Below are positions 7,777-16,159 of a stretch of 64,000 nt of DNA, piece by piece (position 1 is the stretch's first letter; each line of letters opens with the position of its first letter). A program made the position numbers and the translations under genes. Below the pieces are notes generated by a model. That model ran no database searches. It had not been told where the DNA came from and was given only the letters and a program-made list of their open reading frames with translations. The stretch spans positions 5,770,823 through 5,834,822 of the forward strand of contig NZ_AP017422.1 in assembly GCF_002355595.1 (NCBI RefSeq), written 5' to 3'. Origin of the DNA: Filimonas lacunae (GTDB lineage Bacteria > Bacteroidota > Bacteroidia > Chitinophagales > Chitinophagaceae).

Positions 7777-8469
7777 TCATATTTCAAACAAAATGCCCTC
7801 TTTCTGCAACTGTTCATAGCGGGCTTTATTGAAGCGAAACATCTTGCTGGGGCGGCCTGCACCTTCCGATTTAGACCATTCGTCTAACTCGTCCAGCATT
7901 TTAAGACCCATCATTTTTTTGCGGAAGTTGCGGCGGTCAATATCCCGCCCCAAAAACGACATGTACAGTTTTTCGAGGTCGGCAAACGAAAACTTTTTAT
8001 CAAGTAACTCAAAACCAACGGGTTCGTAACGCACCTTGGCACGTATGCGTTGTATGGCCTTGTCCAGTATTAATTTATGGTCAAATCCCAGTTTGGGCAG
8101 TTTTTCTATATTAAACCATTGCACCTGGCTGGCATCGGTATCAGCTTTCAGCTCTACAAACAGGGATGTTTTTACCAGGGCCCAATAGGCCACCGAAATA
8201 ATGCGCTGGCGCGGATCGCGTTGCGGTGCGCCAAAAGTATACAGCTGCTCCAGGTAATTCACTTTAATACCGGTTTCTTCCTGCAGCTCCCTTTTCACCG
8301 CTGTTTCCAACGATTCTTCTTCCTGCACAAAGCCACCGGGCAAAGCCCAACTATCTTTAAACGGTTCGTATTTTCTTTTAATCAGCAGCACCGAAACCCC
8401 TTCATTCTTCTCATATCCAAACACAATGGCATCTACTGTAACGCTAATGGATGGTTGTTTTTTTCCCAT
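7777..8469 (-). CDS. nrtR: NrtR-type Nudix-related transcriptional regulator of NAD metabolism
   Basis: 230 residues: an N-terminal Nudix domain and a C-terminal winged-helix region (from about 150, including RRNFRKKMMGLKMLDEL and GRPSKMFRF), the NrtR layout. Known NrtR proteins repress NAD salvage or synthesis genes and release DNA on binding ADP-ribose. The Nudix box (GGFVQEEESLETAVKREL then QEETGI) fits the GX5EX7REUXEEXGU consensus completely, so hydrolase activity is not excluded. The gene ends just before operator 2 and has the same direction as the operon it should control. It starts 14 nt after the KirBac gene and is probably co-transcribed with it. Confidence 0.9.
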   Translation of the reverse strand: MGKKQPSISVTVDAIVFGYEKNEGVSVLLIKRKYEPFKDSWALPGGFVQEEESLETAVKRELQEETGIKVNYLEQLYTFGAPQRDPRQRIISVAYWALVKTSLFVELKADTDASQVQWFNIEKLPKLGFDHKLILDKAIQRIRAKVRYEPVGFELLDKKFSFADLEKLYMSFLGRDIDRRNFRKKMMGLKMLDELDEWSKSEGAGRPSKMFRFNKARYEQLQKEGILFEI

Positions 8470-8483
8470 AGTATGCGATCAGG

Positions 8484-9464
8484 TTAGGAAAGTGGTTTTG
8501 ACTTGCTTATTTTATCCAGTTCCAGCACCGTGCCTGCAGGTGTATCTTCAAACATAGGCGTAAATGCACGATTAAAATGTATTTCGTTAAAGGTATAAGA
8601 AGTACGTTGTACGGTAGTGTTGGCATACACATCATTAAAGCCCCTTACCATTACATAGATCTCTACATCGGCATCCTGCAAATCCTGTCTGCTAAGGCCC
8701 AGCAACGGACTTTCTTCGTCAATAGGATGCACTACCGTCCAGTTCATAGGCAGGTTATCTACCTTACTGCGTTCTAATGGCAGCTGAAAATACTCATACA
8801 TCATTTTACCGTCTTTCTGCACCAGCATAGCCAGGTTTACCCGTATAGAAACATCGGTAAGTATATGGTGTTGCTTATAGCAGGCAAAACGGAACATCAG
8901 GCCATTACCGCTCCGGTAAGGTGCAATAACCGCATGATTGCTAAACAGTAAATGCGCACGCGGACGGGCAAAGCGGCCAAAGATTAAACCGGTAGCCAGG
9001 GCAAAAGACAAAAAGCCCGTCATGGCTTCAATAGAAGCCAGCAGGTTGGCCCCATCGCCTACAGGGTTTACCCGGCCATAGCCTACCGTGGTAAAGGTTT
9101 CACAGCTGAAAAAGTATATTTCTTTAAACACCTGCCAGCTGTTTTTTCCTATAATACCGGTAAATTGCTGCGCGCCTATCCAGCAATATACAAAGGTGTA
9201 TAACAGGTTTACCCCTAAAAACACAGCCAGCAACAGACCCAGAAACTGCCACAACGGCAATTGCAGCATGGCATGAAACAAACTGAAACGCTGAAAAAAA
9301 GACAGCCCTGTTTTTTGCACATTAAAAGTGCCGTCCTGGTTTAAGAAACGCACTCCGTTTACAGGTGCTTTAGTGCTAAAGCCGGTGTCGTTATTGACCT
9401 TAGAAAAAGGGTTAATTTTTATTGCCCCTGCCATGATATAATGTGTTGTTCCGCAAAATAACAC
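8484..9464 (-). CDS. KirBac-type inward-rectifier potassium channel
   Basis: Up to 326 residues. Two membrane helices (M1 LLLAVFLGVNLLYTFVYCWIG; M2 near FLSFALATGLIFGRF) flank a pore loop with the K+ filter TVGYG. After M2 comes ARPRAHLLFS, the Kir family linker, and a C-terminal immunoglobulin-like cytoplasmic domain (RFACYKQHHILTDVSIRV, NWTVVHPIDEESPL). It should pass K+ across the inner membrane. Residue 11 is a second Met at 9432-9434 (MAGAIKINPFSK) that is a more natural start, because the first ten residues look like read-in. It sits between the CDF gene (15 nt upstream) and nrtR. Confidence 0.9.
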   Translation of the reverse strand: MLFCGTTHYIMAGAIKINPFSKVNNDTGFSTKAPVNGVRFLNQDGTFNVQKTGLSFFQRFSLFHAMLQLPLWQFLGLLLAVFLGVNLLYTFVYCWIGAQQFTGIIGKNSWQVFKEIYFFSCETFTTVGYGRVNPVGDGANLLASIEAMTGFLSFALATGLIFGRFARPRAHLLFSNHAVIAPYRSGNGLMFRFACYKQHHILTDVSIRVNLAMLVQKDGKMMYEYFQLPLERSKVDNLPMNWTVVHPIDEESPLLGLSRQDLQDADVEIYVMVRGFNDVYANTTVQRTSYTFNEIHFNRAFTPMFEDTPAGTVLELDKISKSKPLS

Positions 9465-9479
9465 GTTTCCGGGTAATGT

Positions 9480-10427
9480 TTACAACGAATGCCCGGCTGC
9501 AGCATCGGTAAGCGGATAAGTTTGTGGTTGCACAATTACAAAACGCACCAGCGGAAACTGGTCTTTAACCGCCTTGCGAATGCGATCAATGGCCAGGGTA
9601 ATATCTTCCGTTTCCAGTTCGGGTTCAAAAGCCACTATCAGCATCAGCAATACTTCTTCGGGCGACTGGTAGGTAGATAGCACATTGATCACTTTTATCA
9701 CAGCCGCATCCTTCTCGGCCAGCTGCCGTATAAGCACCTGTGTTTTAGGCGCAATGCCCTCCCCCATCAGCAAACTGCGGCTTTCGCGGGCCAGTATCAG
9801 CGATACCACCACCAGCAGGCAACCCACCAGCACTGAAGCCACCCCATCCATCCAGGGCAGTTGATACTGATGCCCTATCAGCATAAACACGAATACAATC
9901 GTTAACCCCATTACCGCAGCCCCATCTTCAAACAATACCAGAAAGCTGGAAGGGTCTTTACTTTTTATCACCGCTTCCCACCAGCCGGTATTGCCCCGGG
10001 CTTTATTAAATTCTTTATTGGCAATAAGCAGCGAAGTGCCTTCGAACACTACCGATAAGCCTAATACAATATAGTTCCAGGTGGGTTTACCCGGTTCCTG
10101 CGCATGGCGGATGTGACTAATCCCCTGTACGATAGACACTCCGCCCCCAAAACCAAAAATGAGTATGGAAACGATGAACGACCAGAAATATAACTCTTTG
10201 CCATAGCCAAAGGGACGGGAGGAATCCGGAGGTTTACGGCTTCTTTTTAAACCATATAACAGTAACACCTGGTTGGTAGTATCTACCACGGAGTGAATGC
10301 CTTCCGAAATCATAGATGAGCTGTTGGTAAACCCTCCCGCTATAAACTTGGTAATGGCTATCAGCAGGTTAGCCGCCAGGGCGCTGTAAATGGAAGCATT
10401 GCTTTTACCGATATTACTTTTTGCCAT
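9480..10427 (-). CDS. Cation diffusion facilitator (CDF) family transporter
   Basis: 315 residues with about six membrane helices and a C-terminal cytoplasmic domain. Helix 2 has SEGIHSVVDTTNQ, the HxxxD half of the metal site. Helix 5 has LFEDGAAVMG, the variant of the ZnT9-like branch where Glu-Asp replaces the second HxxxD/DxxxD. CDF proteins export Zn2+ or other divalent metals by proton antiport. The metal is uncertain because of this helix 5 variant. It heads the channel-nrtR group on the minus strand and diverges from the gene at 10540. Confidence 0.88.
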   Translation of the reverse strand: MAKSNIGKSNASIYSALAANLLIAITKFIAGGFTNSSSMISEGIHSVVDTTNQVLLLYGLKRSRKPPDSSRPFGYGKELYFWSFIVSILIFGFGGGVSIVQGISHIRHAQEPGKPTWNYIVLGLSVVFEGTSLLIANKEFNKARGNTGWWEAVIKSKDPSSFLVLFEDGAAVMGLTIVFVFMLIGHQYQLPWMDGVASVLVGCLLVVVSLILARESRSLLMGEGIAPKTQVLIRQLAEKDAAVIKVINVLSTYQSPEEVLLMLIVAFEPELETEDITLAIDRIRKAVKDQFPLVRFVIVQPQTYPLTDAAAGHSL

Positions 10428-10539
10428 ACCGACAACCTACAAAAAGCATTCCTGTAAACAAGGTAAAAGCCCCGCCAAACAATGGCATCCCCTTTGCCAA
10501 TACAATCATTAGCAATAAATTGTACTCAAATTCCATTTT

Positions 10540-11730
10540 ATGGTTACACTCCGTACAGCAGCAACGCTATTAATAGCCTGCCTGCTTTATACATTTCCTG
10601 TGCTGGCGCAGGATACTACCGAAGCCACCGACTCTACCGGGTTACCAGGCGACAATTTCAGCCTGGAAGGCGCGCTGGCTATGTTTAAGAAGGCCGGCAG
10701 CCCTGAAGAACTGGAAAAACTGCTGAACACGCAGGACAATGGTGTAAACAATCTTGACTTAAACAATGATGGCAATATTGATTACATACGTGTGATTAAT
10801 AAAAGCCAGGACAACAGCCATGCCTTTATTTTACAGGCGCTGATATCGGCTACCGAAAGCCAGGACATTGCCGTAATTGAACTGGGCCGCACCAGCACCA
10901 GCAATGCCGTAGTACAGATAACCGGTGACGAAGATATTTATGGGGATAGCGTAACGGTGGAGCCACAGGATGATGGCACTGCCTTTAACGACAATCCCGC
11001 CTACAGCAGCACGCATGGCCCTAACGTATCTTTTGCACCTTATAACCCTATAGGCATTGTAGTAAACGTATGGCTATGGCCTTGTGTGCAGTTTGTGTAT
11101 GCACCTGCTTACCGGCCTTATGTATCGCCCTGCACCTGGCACACCTACCCTGCCTGGTGGCGTCCCTGGAGACCTATGCCCTGGTATGCTTACCATCCTG
11201 TATGGTACCGGTATCGTCCGGGATATGCTATTGTACGCGCCCGCCGCGTGCCGGTAGCCCGTACCATTTACCGCCCCATGCGCGTAACTTCCGTTACTGT
11301 TATTAACCACAACCGTGTAGTAGTGAATAATTACAGGAACAGCCCCAGCCGCCCGGCCACTTACAGGCCTAATTATGGCAGAGGTGGAAACAACGGCCGT
11401 CCGGCAAACAATGCAGGTGGCCGCCCTAATAACAACTATAACAATGGTAACAGGGCTGGCGGCAACCGCCCGGCTACTACCAACAGGCCATCCAACAACG
11501 GTAACCGTAACAATAATACCGGAACCCGCCCGGCTGGAAACAATAACCGTCCGGCTAATGGCCAGACAGGTACGCGCCCGGCAACGGGAACACGTCCTGC
11601 CACAGGCACACGCCCGGCTGGCAACAATAACAACAATCGTCCGGCTAATACCACGCGCCCCCAGCAGAACAATAACAACAGGGGCGGCGGACGAACCAAT
11701 AGCGGTGGCGGTAACAGGGGCAGACATTAA
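10540..11730 (+). CDS. Secreted protein with low-complexity Asn/Arg/Pro-rich tail
   Basis: 396 residues. A signal peptide (hydrophobic TLLIACLLYTFPVLAQ) is followed by an acidic folded region at about 30-150 with LNNDGNIDYIRV, a Bacteroidota hypothetical-protein domain I cannot name. Then comes a Trp/Tyr/Pro/Arg-rich stretch (150-260), and from about 270 a basic tail of repeated Gly-Asn-Asn-Arg-Pro-Ala and GTRPAT units. The tail pI must be very high. Export to the periplasm or surface is expected. A role in binding polyanions is only a guess. The ATG is the first in frame before the signal peptide. Confidence 0.75.
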   Translation: MVTLRTAATLLIACLLYTFPVLAQDTTEATDSTGLPGDNFSLEGALAMFKKAGSPEELEKLLNTQDNGVNNLDLNNDGNIDYIRVINKSQDNSHAFILQALISATESQDIAVIELGRTSTSNAVVQITGDEDIYGDSVTVEPQDDGTAFNDNPAYSSTHGPNVSFAPYNPIGIVVNVWLWPCVQFVYAPAYRPYVSPCTWHTYPAWWRPWRPMPWYAYHPVWYRYRPGYAIVRARRVPVARTIYRPMRVTSVTVINHNRVVVNNYRNSPSRPATYRPNYGRGGNNGRPANNAGGRPNNNYNNGNRAGGNRPATTNRPSNNGNRNNNTGTRPAGNNNRPANGQTGTRPATGTRPATGTRPAGNNNNNRPANTTRPQQNNNNRGGGRTNSGGGNRGRH

Positions 11731-11747
11731 CCTTTGTTACTTCACAC

Positions 11748-11783
11748 AAAAATGCCAGGCCGCTTTTGCAGCCTGGCATTTTT
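11748..11783 (+). terminator. Rho-independent terminator
   Basis: A 13-bp perfect stem (AAAAATGCCAGGC at 11748-11760, matched at 11771-11783) with a 10-nt loop ends in TTTTT and is followed by ATTTT. It lies 18 nt after the stop of the Asn/Arg-rich protein gene. Confidence 0.9.
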
Positions 11784-11836
11784 ATTTTACCTGTATCTTG
11801 TATCATCCACTTATCACAACACCTGATTTACTTTTT

Positions 11837-12604
11837 ATGACTATTCAATATTGCTCAGACCTGCACCTGGAATTCCGTGAAAACGAAGAGTACCTGTTGC
11901 AACACCCAATTGAACCACAGGCAGAGGTTTTAATACTGGCAGGGGATGTAGTGCCCTTTGCCCGAAAAAATAAGGCGAAACATTTTTTAAATGAACTGTC
12001 CGATAAATTCAGGGTAGTATACTGGCTGCCTGGTAACCATGAATATTATGGCAGTGATATCAGCCAGCGCAGCGGCTGCTTCCGGGAAGCTATTAAACAC
12101 AATGTATTCCTGCTAAACAACCAGGTAGTGCAGGAAGGTAATGTTCATATCATCTGCTCTACCCTATGGTCGTATATCAGCCCCGCAGCAGAATGGGATA
12201 TCGCTGCCGGTGTTACTGATTACAGGGTCATCAGCTATCATAACGAACCTTTCCGCCCCCTGCATAATAACCGCATGCACAAAGAAAACCTGGCCTTTAT
12301 TCAGAAGGCGGTAAGTGAAGTAAACACAGGTAAGATAGTAGTGGCTACCCATCATTTGCCTACTTACCAGCATTACCCGGAGCAGTATAAAAACTCCACC
12401 ATCAGCGAAGCCTTTGCTACGGAGCTATCCGGTTATATAGCATCGTCTCCTGTTGATTATTGGATATACGGGCATCATCATGCCAACGTAGCCGATTTTA
12501 CCATCGGGCAAACGCATATGTGTACCAACCAGCTGGGCTATGTAAAATACAACGAGCAGCATGGCTATTGCAATGCTGCTGTTATCTCTATAGAAGCGGA
12601 ATAG
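11837..12604 (+). CDS. Calcineurin-like metallophosphoesterase
   Basis: 255 residues from the ATG at 11837, chosen because the domain begins at once (IQYCSDLHLEF). The open frame extends upstream only through the previous gene and its terminator. SDLHLEF, LAGDVVPF, LPGNHEYYGS, ATHHLPT and YGHHH are the five metal-ligand motifs of the family, in order. It hydrolyses a phosphomonoester or phosphodiester with a two-metal centre; the substrate is not predictable. The gene converges on the retron reverse transcriptase, with only 3 nt between the two stop codons. Confidence 0.9.
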   Translation: MTIQYCSDLHLEFRENEEYLLQHPIEPQAEVLILAGDVVPFARKNKAKHFLNELSDKFRVVYWLPGNHEYYGSDISQRSGCFREAIKHNVFLLNNQVVQEGNVHIICSTLWSYISPAAEWDIAAGVTDYRVISYHNEPFRPLHNNRMHKENLAFIQKAVSEVNTGKIVVATHHLPTYQHYPEQYKNSTISEAFATELSGYIASSPVDYWIYGHHHANVADFTIGQTHMCTNQLGYVKYNEQHGYCNAAVISIEAE

Positions 12605-12607
12605 TGT

Positions 12608-14131
12608 TTATACCACCTTCCACCAGTTTTCATCGCCCTCAGTGCCTTTACCAGGTGCTGGCTGCGGGTTGGTGGTGGGGTCATGGGTAGTGGCAGCAGC
12701 GGACGCCTGTGGCTGTACTTGCTGCTGTATGGCACTAAAGCCCGGCTGTTGAAACAACACATTTACCTGCTGCTGGAATACAGCCGCTTTAGCAGGATCA
12801 ATCATTTTAATATAGTTGATATACCCCAGTATAGAAGAGATGATATTGCCATTGCCCCATTGTGCATTTTCCCAGCCCTTTACTTTGATATTGTGCAGCA
12901 AAGCCCTGAACTGGCGCAGCTTTTCGCGTTGAATGCCCAATTGTTTGTTCACCACCACACCGGTTACTTCCTGCCGCGCACCTTTGCGCATGACATGCAC
13001 TTTATCGGGATGCACGGTAAAGCCTTCTTCCTGCACAATCTTTTTAATACGCCACAATAAGGCCTGTGCATGCAGTGTGTTTTCACTGCCCGAAAAAGTA
13101 ATATCATCCGCATAGCGGGTATACGTGTATTGGTGTTTAGCGGCCACACCCTGCATACGCTGATCTAAATGGTGGCAAAGAATATTGGTGATCACCGGGC
13201 TGCCTGGTGCGCCTTGTGGCAACACGCGTTGCCCCTTTTGCACAAAGTAGTTGCGGCCATCAATGCTTATTTCCTGTGTAACAGGTTCGGTGCATAACAA
13301 CGACAGCACGGTGGCTATTTTTTCGGAATAACCCAGTTTTACAAACACGCCCTTTACACGGGCAAAATGTATAGAAGGAAAGAAATCTTTTACGTCGATG
13401 TTAATCACCACTTCTTTATCCAGGTGCGGCCTGGCATTGGTGACGATAGATTTATCTGCTACAAAACCATTGGCTGCAGCATGCACGGGTATGCGCGCGA
13501 GTATATTGTTCAGTATCCAGTACTGGCTGTTTTTCAACCGTGGCATGGGAGCAGCGATCAGCCTTTTGCCGCCGCTTTTCTTAGGCAGGTAAAATTTGCG
13601 GTAATGGTTAACAGTAGATACTCTGCGCGAGAAGGCCAGAAAATGCAGCTCTTGTAACGCAATGCCCATATACTCTGCCAACTGCTTTTCGGTTGTGATA
13701 ACAGGCAGTTCTTTTTCGCACAATAAAGCTTCGTTGGTATCGGTGTAATGCAGGCCGGCCGATACGCCTTCGCCCAGGTATAGTATTTCCTGTTGCTTGC
13801 GGGCGCGCCAGGCTTCTGCTTTTTCGTAACGTTTTTGTTCCCGCTTCTTCTTATTCTCTTCGCGTTTTTGCCTGGCTTCGGCCATGCGTTTTAAACGCAT
13901 TTCTTTCAGCACCGCTTCCCTATTATTAAACTTCCTGTTTTGGGCCAGCAACTGGTTCAGCTCTTTTTCCAGCGATGCTTCTTTATTGATCAAAGCTTCG
14001 CTTACAGCACTGGCTCCGTCTTTCACGCTCCAGAACCCCAGGCGTTTCATTTCGCTGAGAATGTATGACTCTTTGGAGCTGGACCGTATGCGGTCGTAGA
14101 TTTGCTGGCGGGTTAATCGGTTATCGGCCAT
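12608..14131 (-). CDS. Retron reverse transcriptase
   Basis: 507 residues. Retron-RT hallmarks are present: NARPH at 232-236 (NAxxH motif), NIDVKDFF with Asp246 of motif A, QGAPGSP at 306-312, the catalytic YADD at 340-343, and EVTGVVV with VTG at 389-391. The first 150 residues are an extra region with a charged coiled coil at about 50-118 (EEN-KKKREQKRYEKAEAWRAR). The last 40 are a Gln/Ala/Pro-rich tail ending GDENWWKVV. It copies part of the RNA encoded just upstream (14156-14403) into msDNA branched on that RNA. No maturase or endonuclease domain of a group II intron is present. The SWIM and WGR-HEAT genes lie upstream on the same strand. Confidence 0.93.
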   Translation of the reverse strand: MADNRLTRQQIYDRIRSSSKESYILSEMKRLGFWSVKDGASAVSEALINKEASLEKELNQLLAQNRKFNNREAVLKEMRLKRMAEARQKREENKKKREQKRYEKAEAWRARKQQEILYLGEGVSAGLHYTDTNEALLCEKELPVITTEKQLAEYMGIALQELHFLAFSRRVSTVNHYRKFYLPKKSGGKRLIAAPMPRLKNSQYWILNNILARIPVHAAANGFVADKSIVTNARPHLDKEVVINIDVKDFFPSIHFARVKGVFVKLGYSEKIATVLSLLCTEPVTQEISIDGRNYFVQKGQRVLPQGAPGSPVITNILCHHLDQRMQGVAAKHQYTYTRYADDITFSGSENTLHAQALLWRIKKIVQEEGFTVHPDKVHVMRKGARQEVTGVVVNKQLGIQREKLRQFRALLHNIKVKGWENAQWGNGNIISSILGYINYIKMIDPAKAAVFQQQVNVLFQQPGFSAIQQQVQPQASAAATTHDPTTNPQPAPGKGTEGDENWWKVV

Positions 14132-14155
14132 GATGAGGTGTCATGCATAGCATGT

Positions 14156-14403
14156 TTAACAGAGAGATGGTAAGGCTGCCTTCGTGCCCGCCCGGGACCA
14201 GATTAATCAACGCCAGGCCGGGGGGTACCGTATCACTATTATGGCACACGGGGCCATCACTGATAATGGTGATACGGTACCCCCCGGCCATAGTAAAGAT
14301 TACATTTGGTGATGCATGAGAAACTCATTGAACCAGAACGACGAAACATCGCTCATTCCTTTCGGAAGCAAGGTGCCTTTACTTTACCATCTCTCTGTCA
14401 AAG
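14156..14403 (-). ncRNA. Retron msr-msd non-coding RNA
   Basis: Read on the minus strand. The ends pair as a1 (14384-14403) and a2 (14173-14156): a 15-bp perfect core (14384-14398 with 14159-14173), extended by a G-U and three A-U pairs. Next, AGTAAAG (14383-14377) pairs with CTTTACT (14298-14292) and closes an msr of three hairpins: TTCC-GAAA-GGAA (14367-14356), CGATG-UUU-CGUCG (14351-14339) and ATGAG-UUU-CUCAT (14328-14316). UUU-loop stems are what retron RTs recognise. The msd hairpin follows (14289-14216). Two wobble pairs exist only on this strand. The exact ends and the branching G are not determined. It fills the 329-nt gap between the SWIM gene and the RT gene. Confidence 0.9.
14216..14289 (-). 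other. msd hairpin of the retron RNA
   Basis: A 21-bp perfect inverted repeat (14216-14236 with 14269-14289), GC-rich at its base, continues after one mismatch with 5 more pairs (14238-14242 with 14263-14267) and a 20-nt loop that can itself form ATGGC/GCCAT. It would appear in the msDNA as a long double-stranded stem. Palindromes this long between a1 and a2 are typical of msd regions. Confidence 0.88.
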
Positions 14404-14460
14404 AACATGAACTATTGTGAACAAATATAAATGTTATTTCTAATTCATTATTACAAAAAT

Positions 14461-16125
14461 TTACACGGGCTGTGCATTTGGAATGCGTGTGGCATTATAA
14501 GCCTGGCGCATTGCCAGCATATGTTCACAAGGGCCCTTGTATAGCTTATTGGCTACATAATAACTGCAGTCGCAAATGCCACTGGTTATTTTTTCATCTG
14601 CATCAATTTCCAGTTTAGGGTTATAGGTTTTGCGTTTGGCTTTTACCACGCCGCTTAATGCTATACCTCCTTCCGGGTTATCAGTAGCGGTAAACTTCAC
14701 TTCCTGCTGTGTTAATAAAGCAGCCGCCATTTCTTCCCTTGGATTGCTAAAGCGCAACTGATCAAACGGCAACGGATCGCGGCTTAATTCGCGCAGGCGA
14801 TACAGCCTGGCATTCATATCATAGATAACACGACCGGCTTGCGTGTAGGCACTTAATGCACCCGCCGCTTCTGCACTTTCCAGGCCCAGCTTAGCAGCGA
14901 TGTCAGCAGCCGTGCCCAGCCAGTCGTTTTTTAACTGATTAAACACTTTCACCTTTACATCATCTGTAACAGCCAGTCTTGGCGCCAGCAAATCAAAATT
15001 GCCGGCATGGCTCCAGTCGTTGGCAGTCCAGCCACTTAAACCTAACGTAAAATTCATATCGCCCAGGTCGGCCACATAAAAAGCAGGCAACCCGGTACCG
15101 GTTAAGTATACCGTAAACTTGCGGGCAACAGGTATTAACCTTTCCAGCACCAGCAATCTTCTGCGGCCCCATGTTCTTATTTCATGACGACTGTTGCCGG
15201 TGTAGATGCTTCTTTCGCACACAATGGTTTTGCCCCAGGGTTCAAACACAAGGGTAACAGGCTTGCCGGGTTCCAGTATATACCGTAACGAACGCGGGCC
15301 TGATTTTTCCTGAAACCGGCGCAGCAACAGGCAAATGCTGTGAATATCCATCGGATGCAAATCAAACTGCACCGCGGCCATGGTCATGGCACTGCTTACC
15401 TGTAAAAAGCCACGCACCCAGCTATCAGGCACATCAATCTTTACTTCCTTAAAGCTTTCTTCATCGGTGGTTTGCACCGCAAAGCCGGAAGGATCTATTT
15501 TCAGTTCGGTTTCTTTATAGTCCCGTATCTTCTGAAACTCTTCATACAAAGCAGCGGAATAATCTACATTGGTAGTGCCGCATTTAAAATCGTCCAGCTG
15601 TGTAAACACATTGTAGTTACAGCCCAGCTTGCCGTAGGTAGATTCGTCCTGGCTAAAGCATTCAAAAAACAACTCGTCCGGATGAATGGTAATTACCGGG
15701 TCTAATACAAACCAGGCATCTTTATCGTTGGCATAGAGATAATCGAAATACTTTTTAGTGGCTTTGCGGTAAGGCCCCAACAGCATTTCCTTTTCGTTGC
15801 GCACCTCCCGTAAAGCAGCCTGCACCTCACTGATTCTGGCCTGTGCTGCTTTTTCATCATAGCCCGCCATGTACTCTGCCAGAAACAGCGATTCGTTCTG
15901 CGCCGCCCATTCTTTATAGGCCGTTTTATCTTTAGGCTTAAAACGCAAATCACTTACTACAACATCGTGCAGTGCCGAAATGGCTTCTCTGAAAGCCACT
16001 TTTTTATGCAGCTTGCCCACAAACCAAGCGCTTTCGCGCAGGGTGTCGGGAACAAACGACATGCCCGTCATATAAGACGTGCTGCTAACCGTAGAAGAAC
16101 CTGCAAACCGGTAATTGAACAACAT
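14461..16125 (-). CDS. SWIM zinc-finger protein, retron companion
   Basis: 554 residues. Near the C-terminus CDC at 518-520 and CEH at 533-535 form the CxCxnCxH SWIM zinc finger, a module for nucleic-acid or protein binding. The preceding 500 residues have no motif I can name; the middle part (LHPMDIHSICLLLRRFQEKSGPRS, then a beta-rich section) looks globular. It starts 34 nt after the WGR-HEAT gene and ends 57 nt before the predicted 5' end of the retron RNA, all on the same strand. That makes it a likely third component of the retron system, perhaps the partner that senses or binds msDNA. This role is inference. Confidence 0.82.
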   Translation of the reverse strand: MLFNYRFAGSSTVSSTSYMTGMSFVPDTLRESAWFVGKLHKKVAFREAISALHDVVVSDLRFKPKDKTAYKEWAAQNESLFLAEYMAGYDEKAAQARISEVQAALREVRNEKEMLLGPYRKATKKYFDYLYANDKDAWFVLDPVITIHPDELFFECFSQDESTYGKLGCNYNVFTQLDDFKCGTTNVDYSAALYEEFQKIRDYKETELKIDPSGFAVQTTDEESFKEVKIDVPDSWVRGFLQVSSAMTMAAVQFDLHPMDIHSICLLLRRFQEKSGPRSLRYILEPGKPVTLVFEPWGKTIVCERSIYTGNSRHEIRTWGRRRLLVLERLIPVARKFTVYLTGTGLPAFYVADLGDMNFTLGLSGWTANDWSHAGNFDLLAPRLAVTDDVKVKVFNQLKNDWLGTAADIAAKLGLESAEAAGALSAYTQAGRVIYDMNARLYRLRELSRDPLPFDQLRFSNPREEMAAALLTQQEVKFTATDNPEGGIALSGVVKAKRKTYNPKLEIDADEKITSGICDCSYYVANKLYKGPCEHMLAMRQAYNATRIPNAQPV

Positions 16126-16159
16126 ATTACTGCTGTGTTTTAATAAATAATGCTAACTG

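Noticed and set aside
11074-11727. A 217-residue minus-strand frame opposite the Asn/Arg-rich tail.
   Set aside because: Low-complexity mirror of a repetitive plus-strand gene; composition of Val/Ala/Arg/Ser follows from the complement.
11375-11836. Upstream extension of the metallophosphoesterase frame (409 residues in total).
   Set aside because: The extension runs through the previous gene in another frame and through a strong terminator; the domain begins exactly at the ATG at 11837.
12608-14131. Group II intron maturase or diversity-generating element RT.
   Set aside because: No maturase X or endonuclease domain and no template/variable repeat pair seen. NAxxH, VTG and the upstream msr-msd RNA fit a retron instead.
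14141-14460. Mobile-element terminal repeats or a CRISPR-like repeat upstream of the RT.
   Set aside because: The inverted repeats nest as a1/a2, msr and msd in the correct retron order; there is no transposase and no spaced direct repeat.
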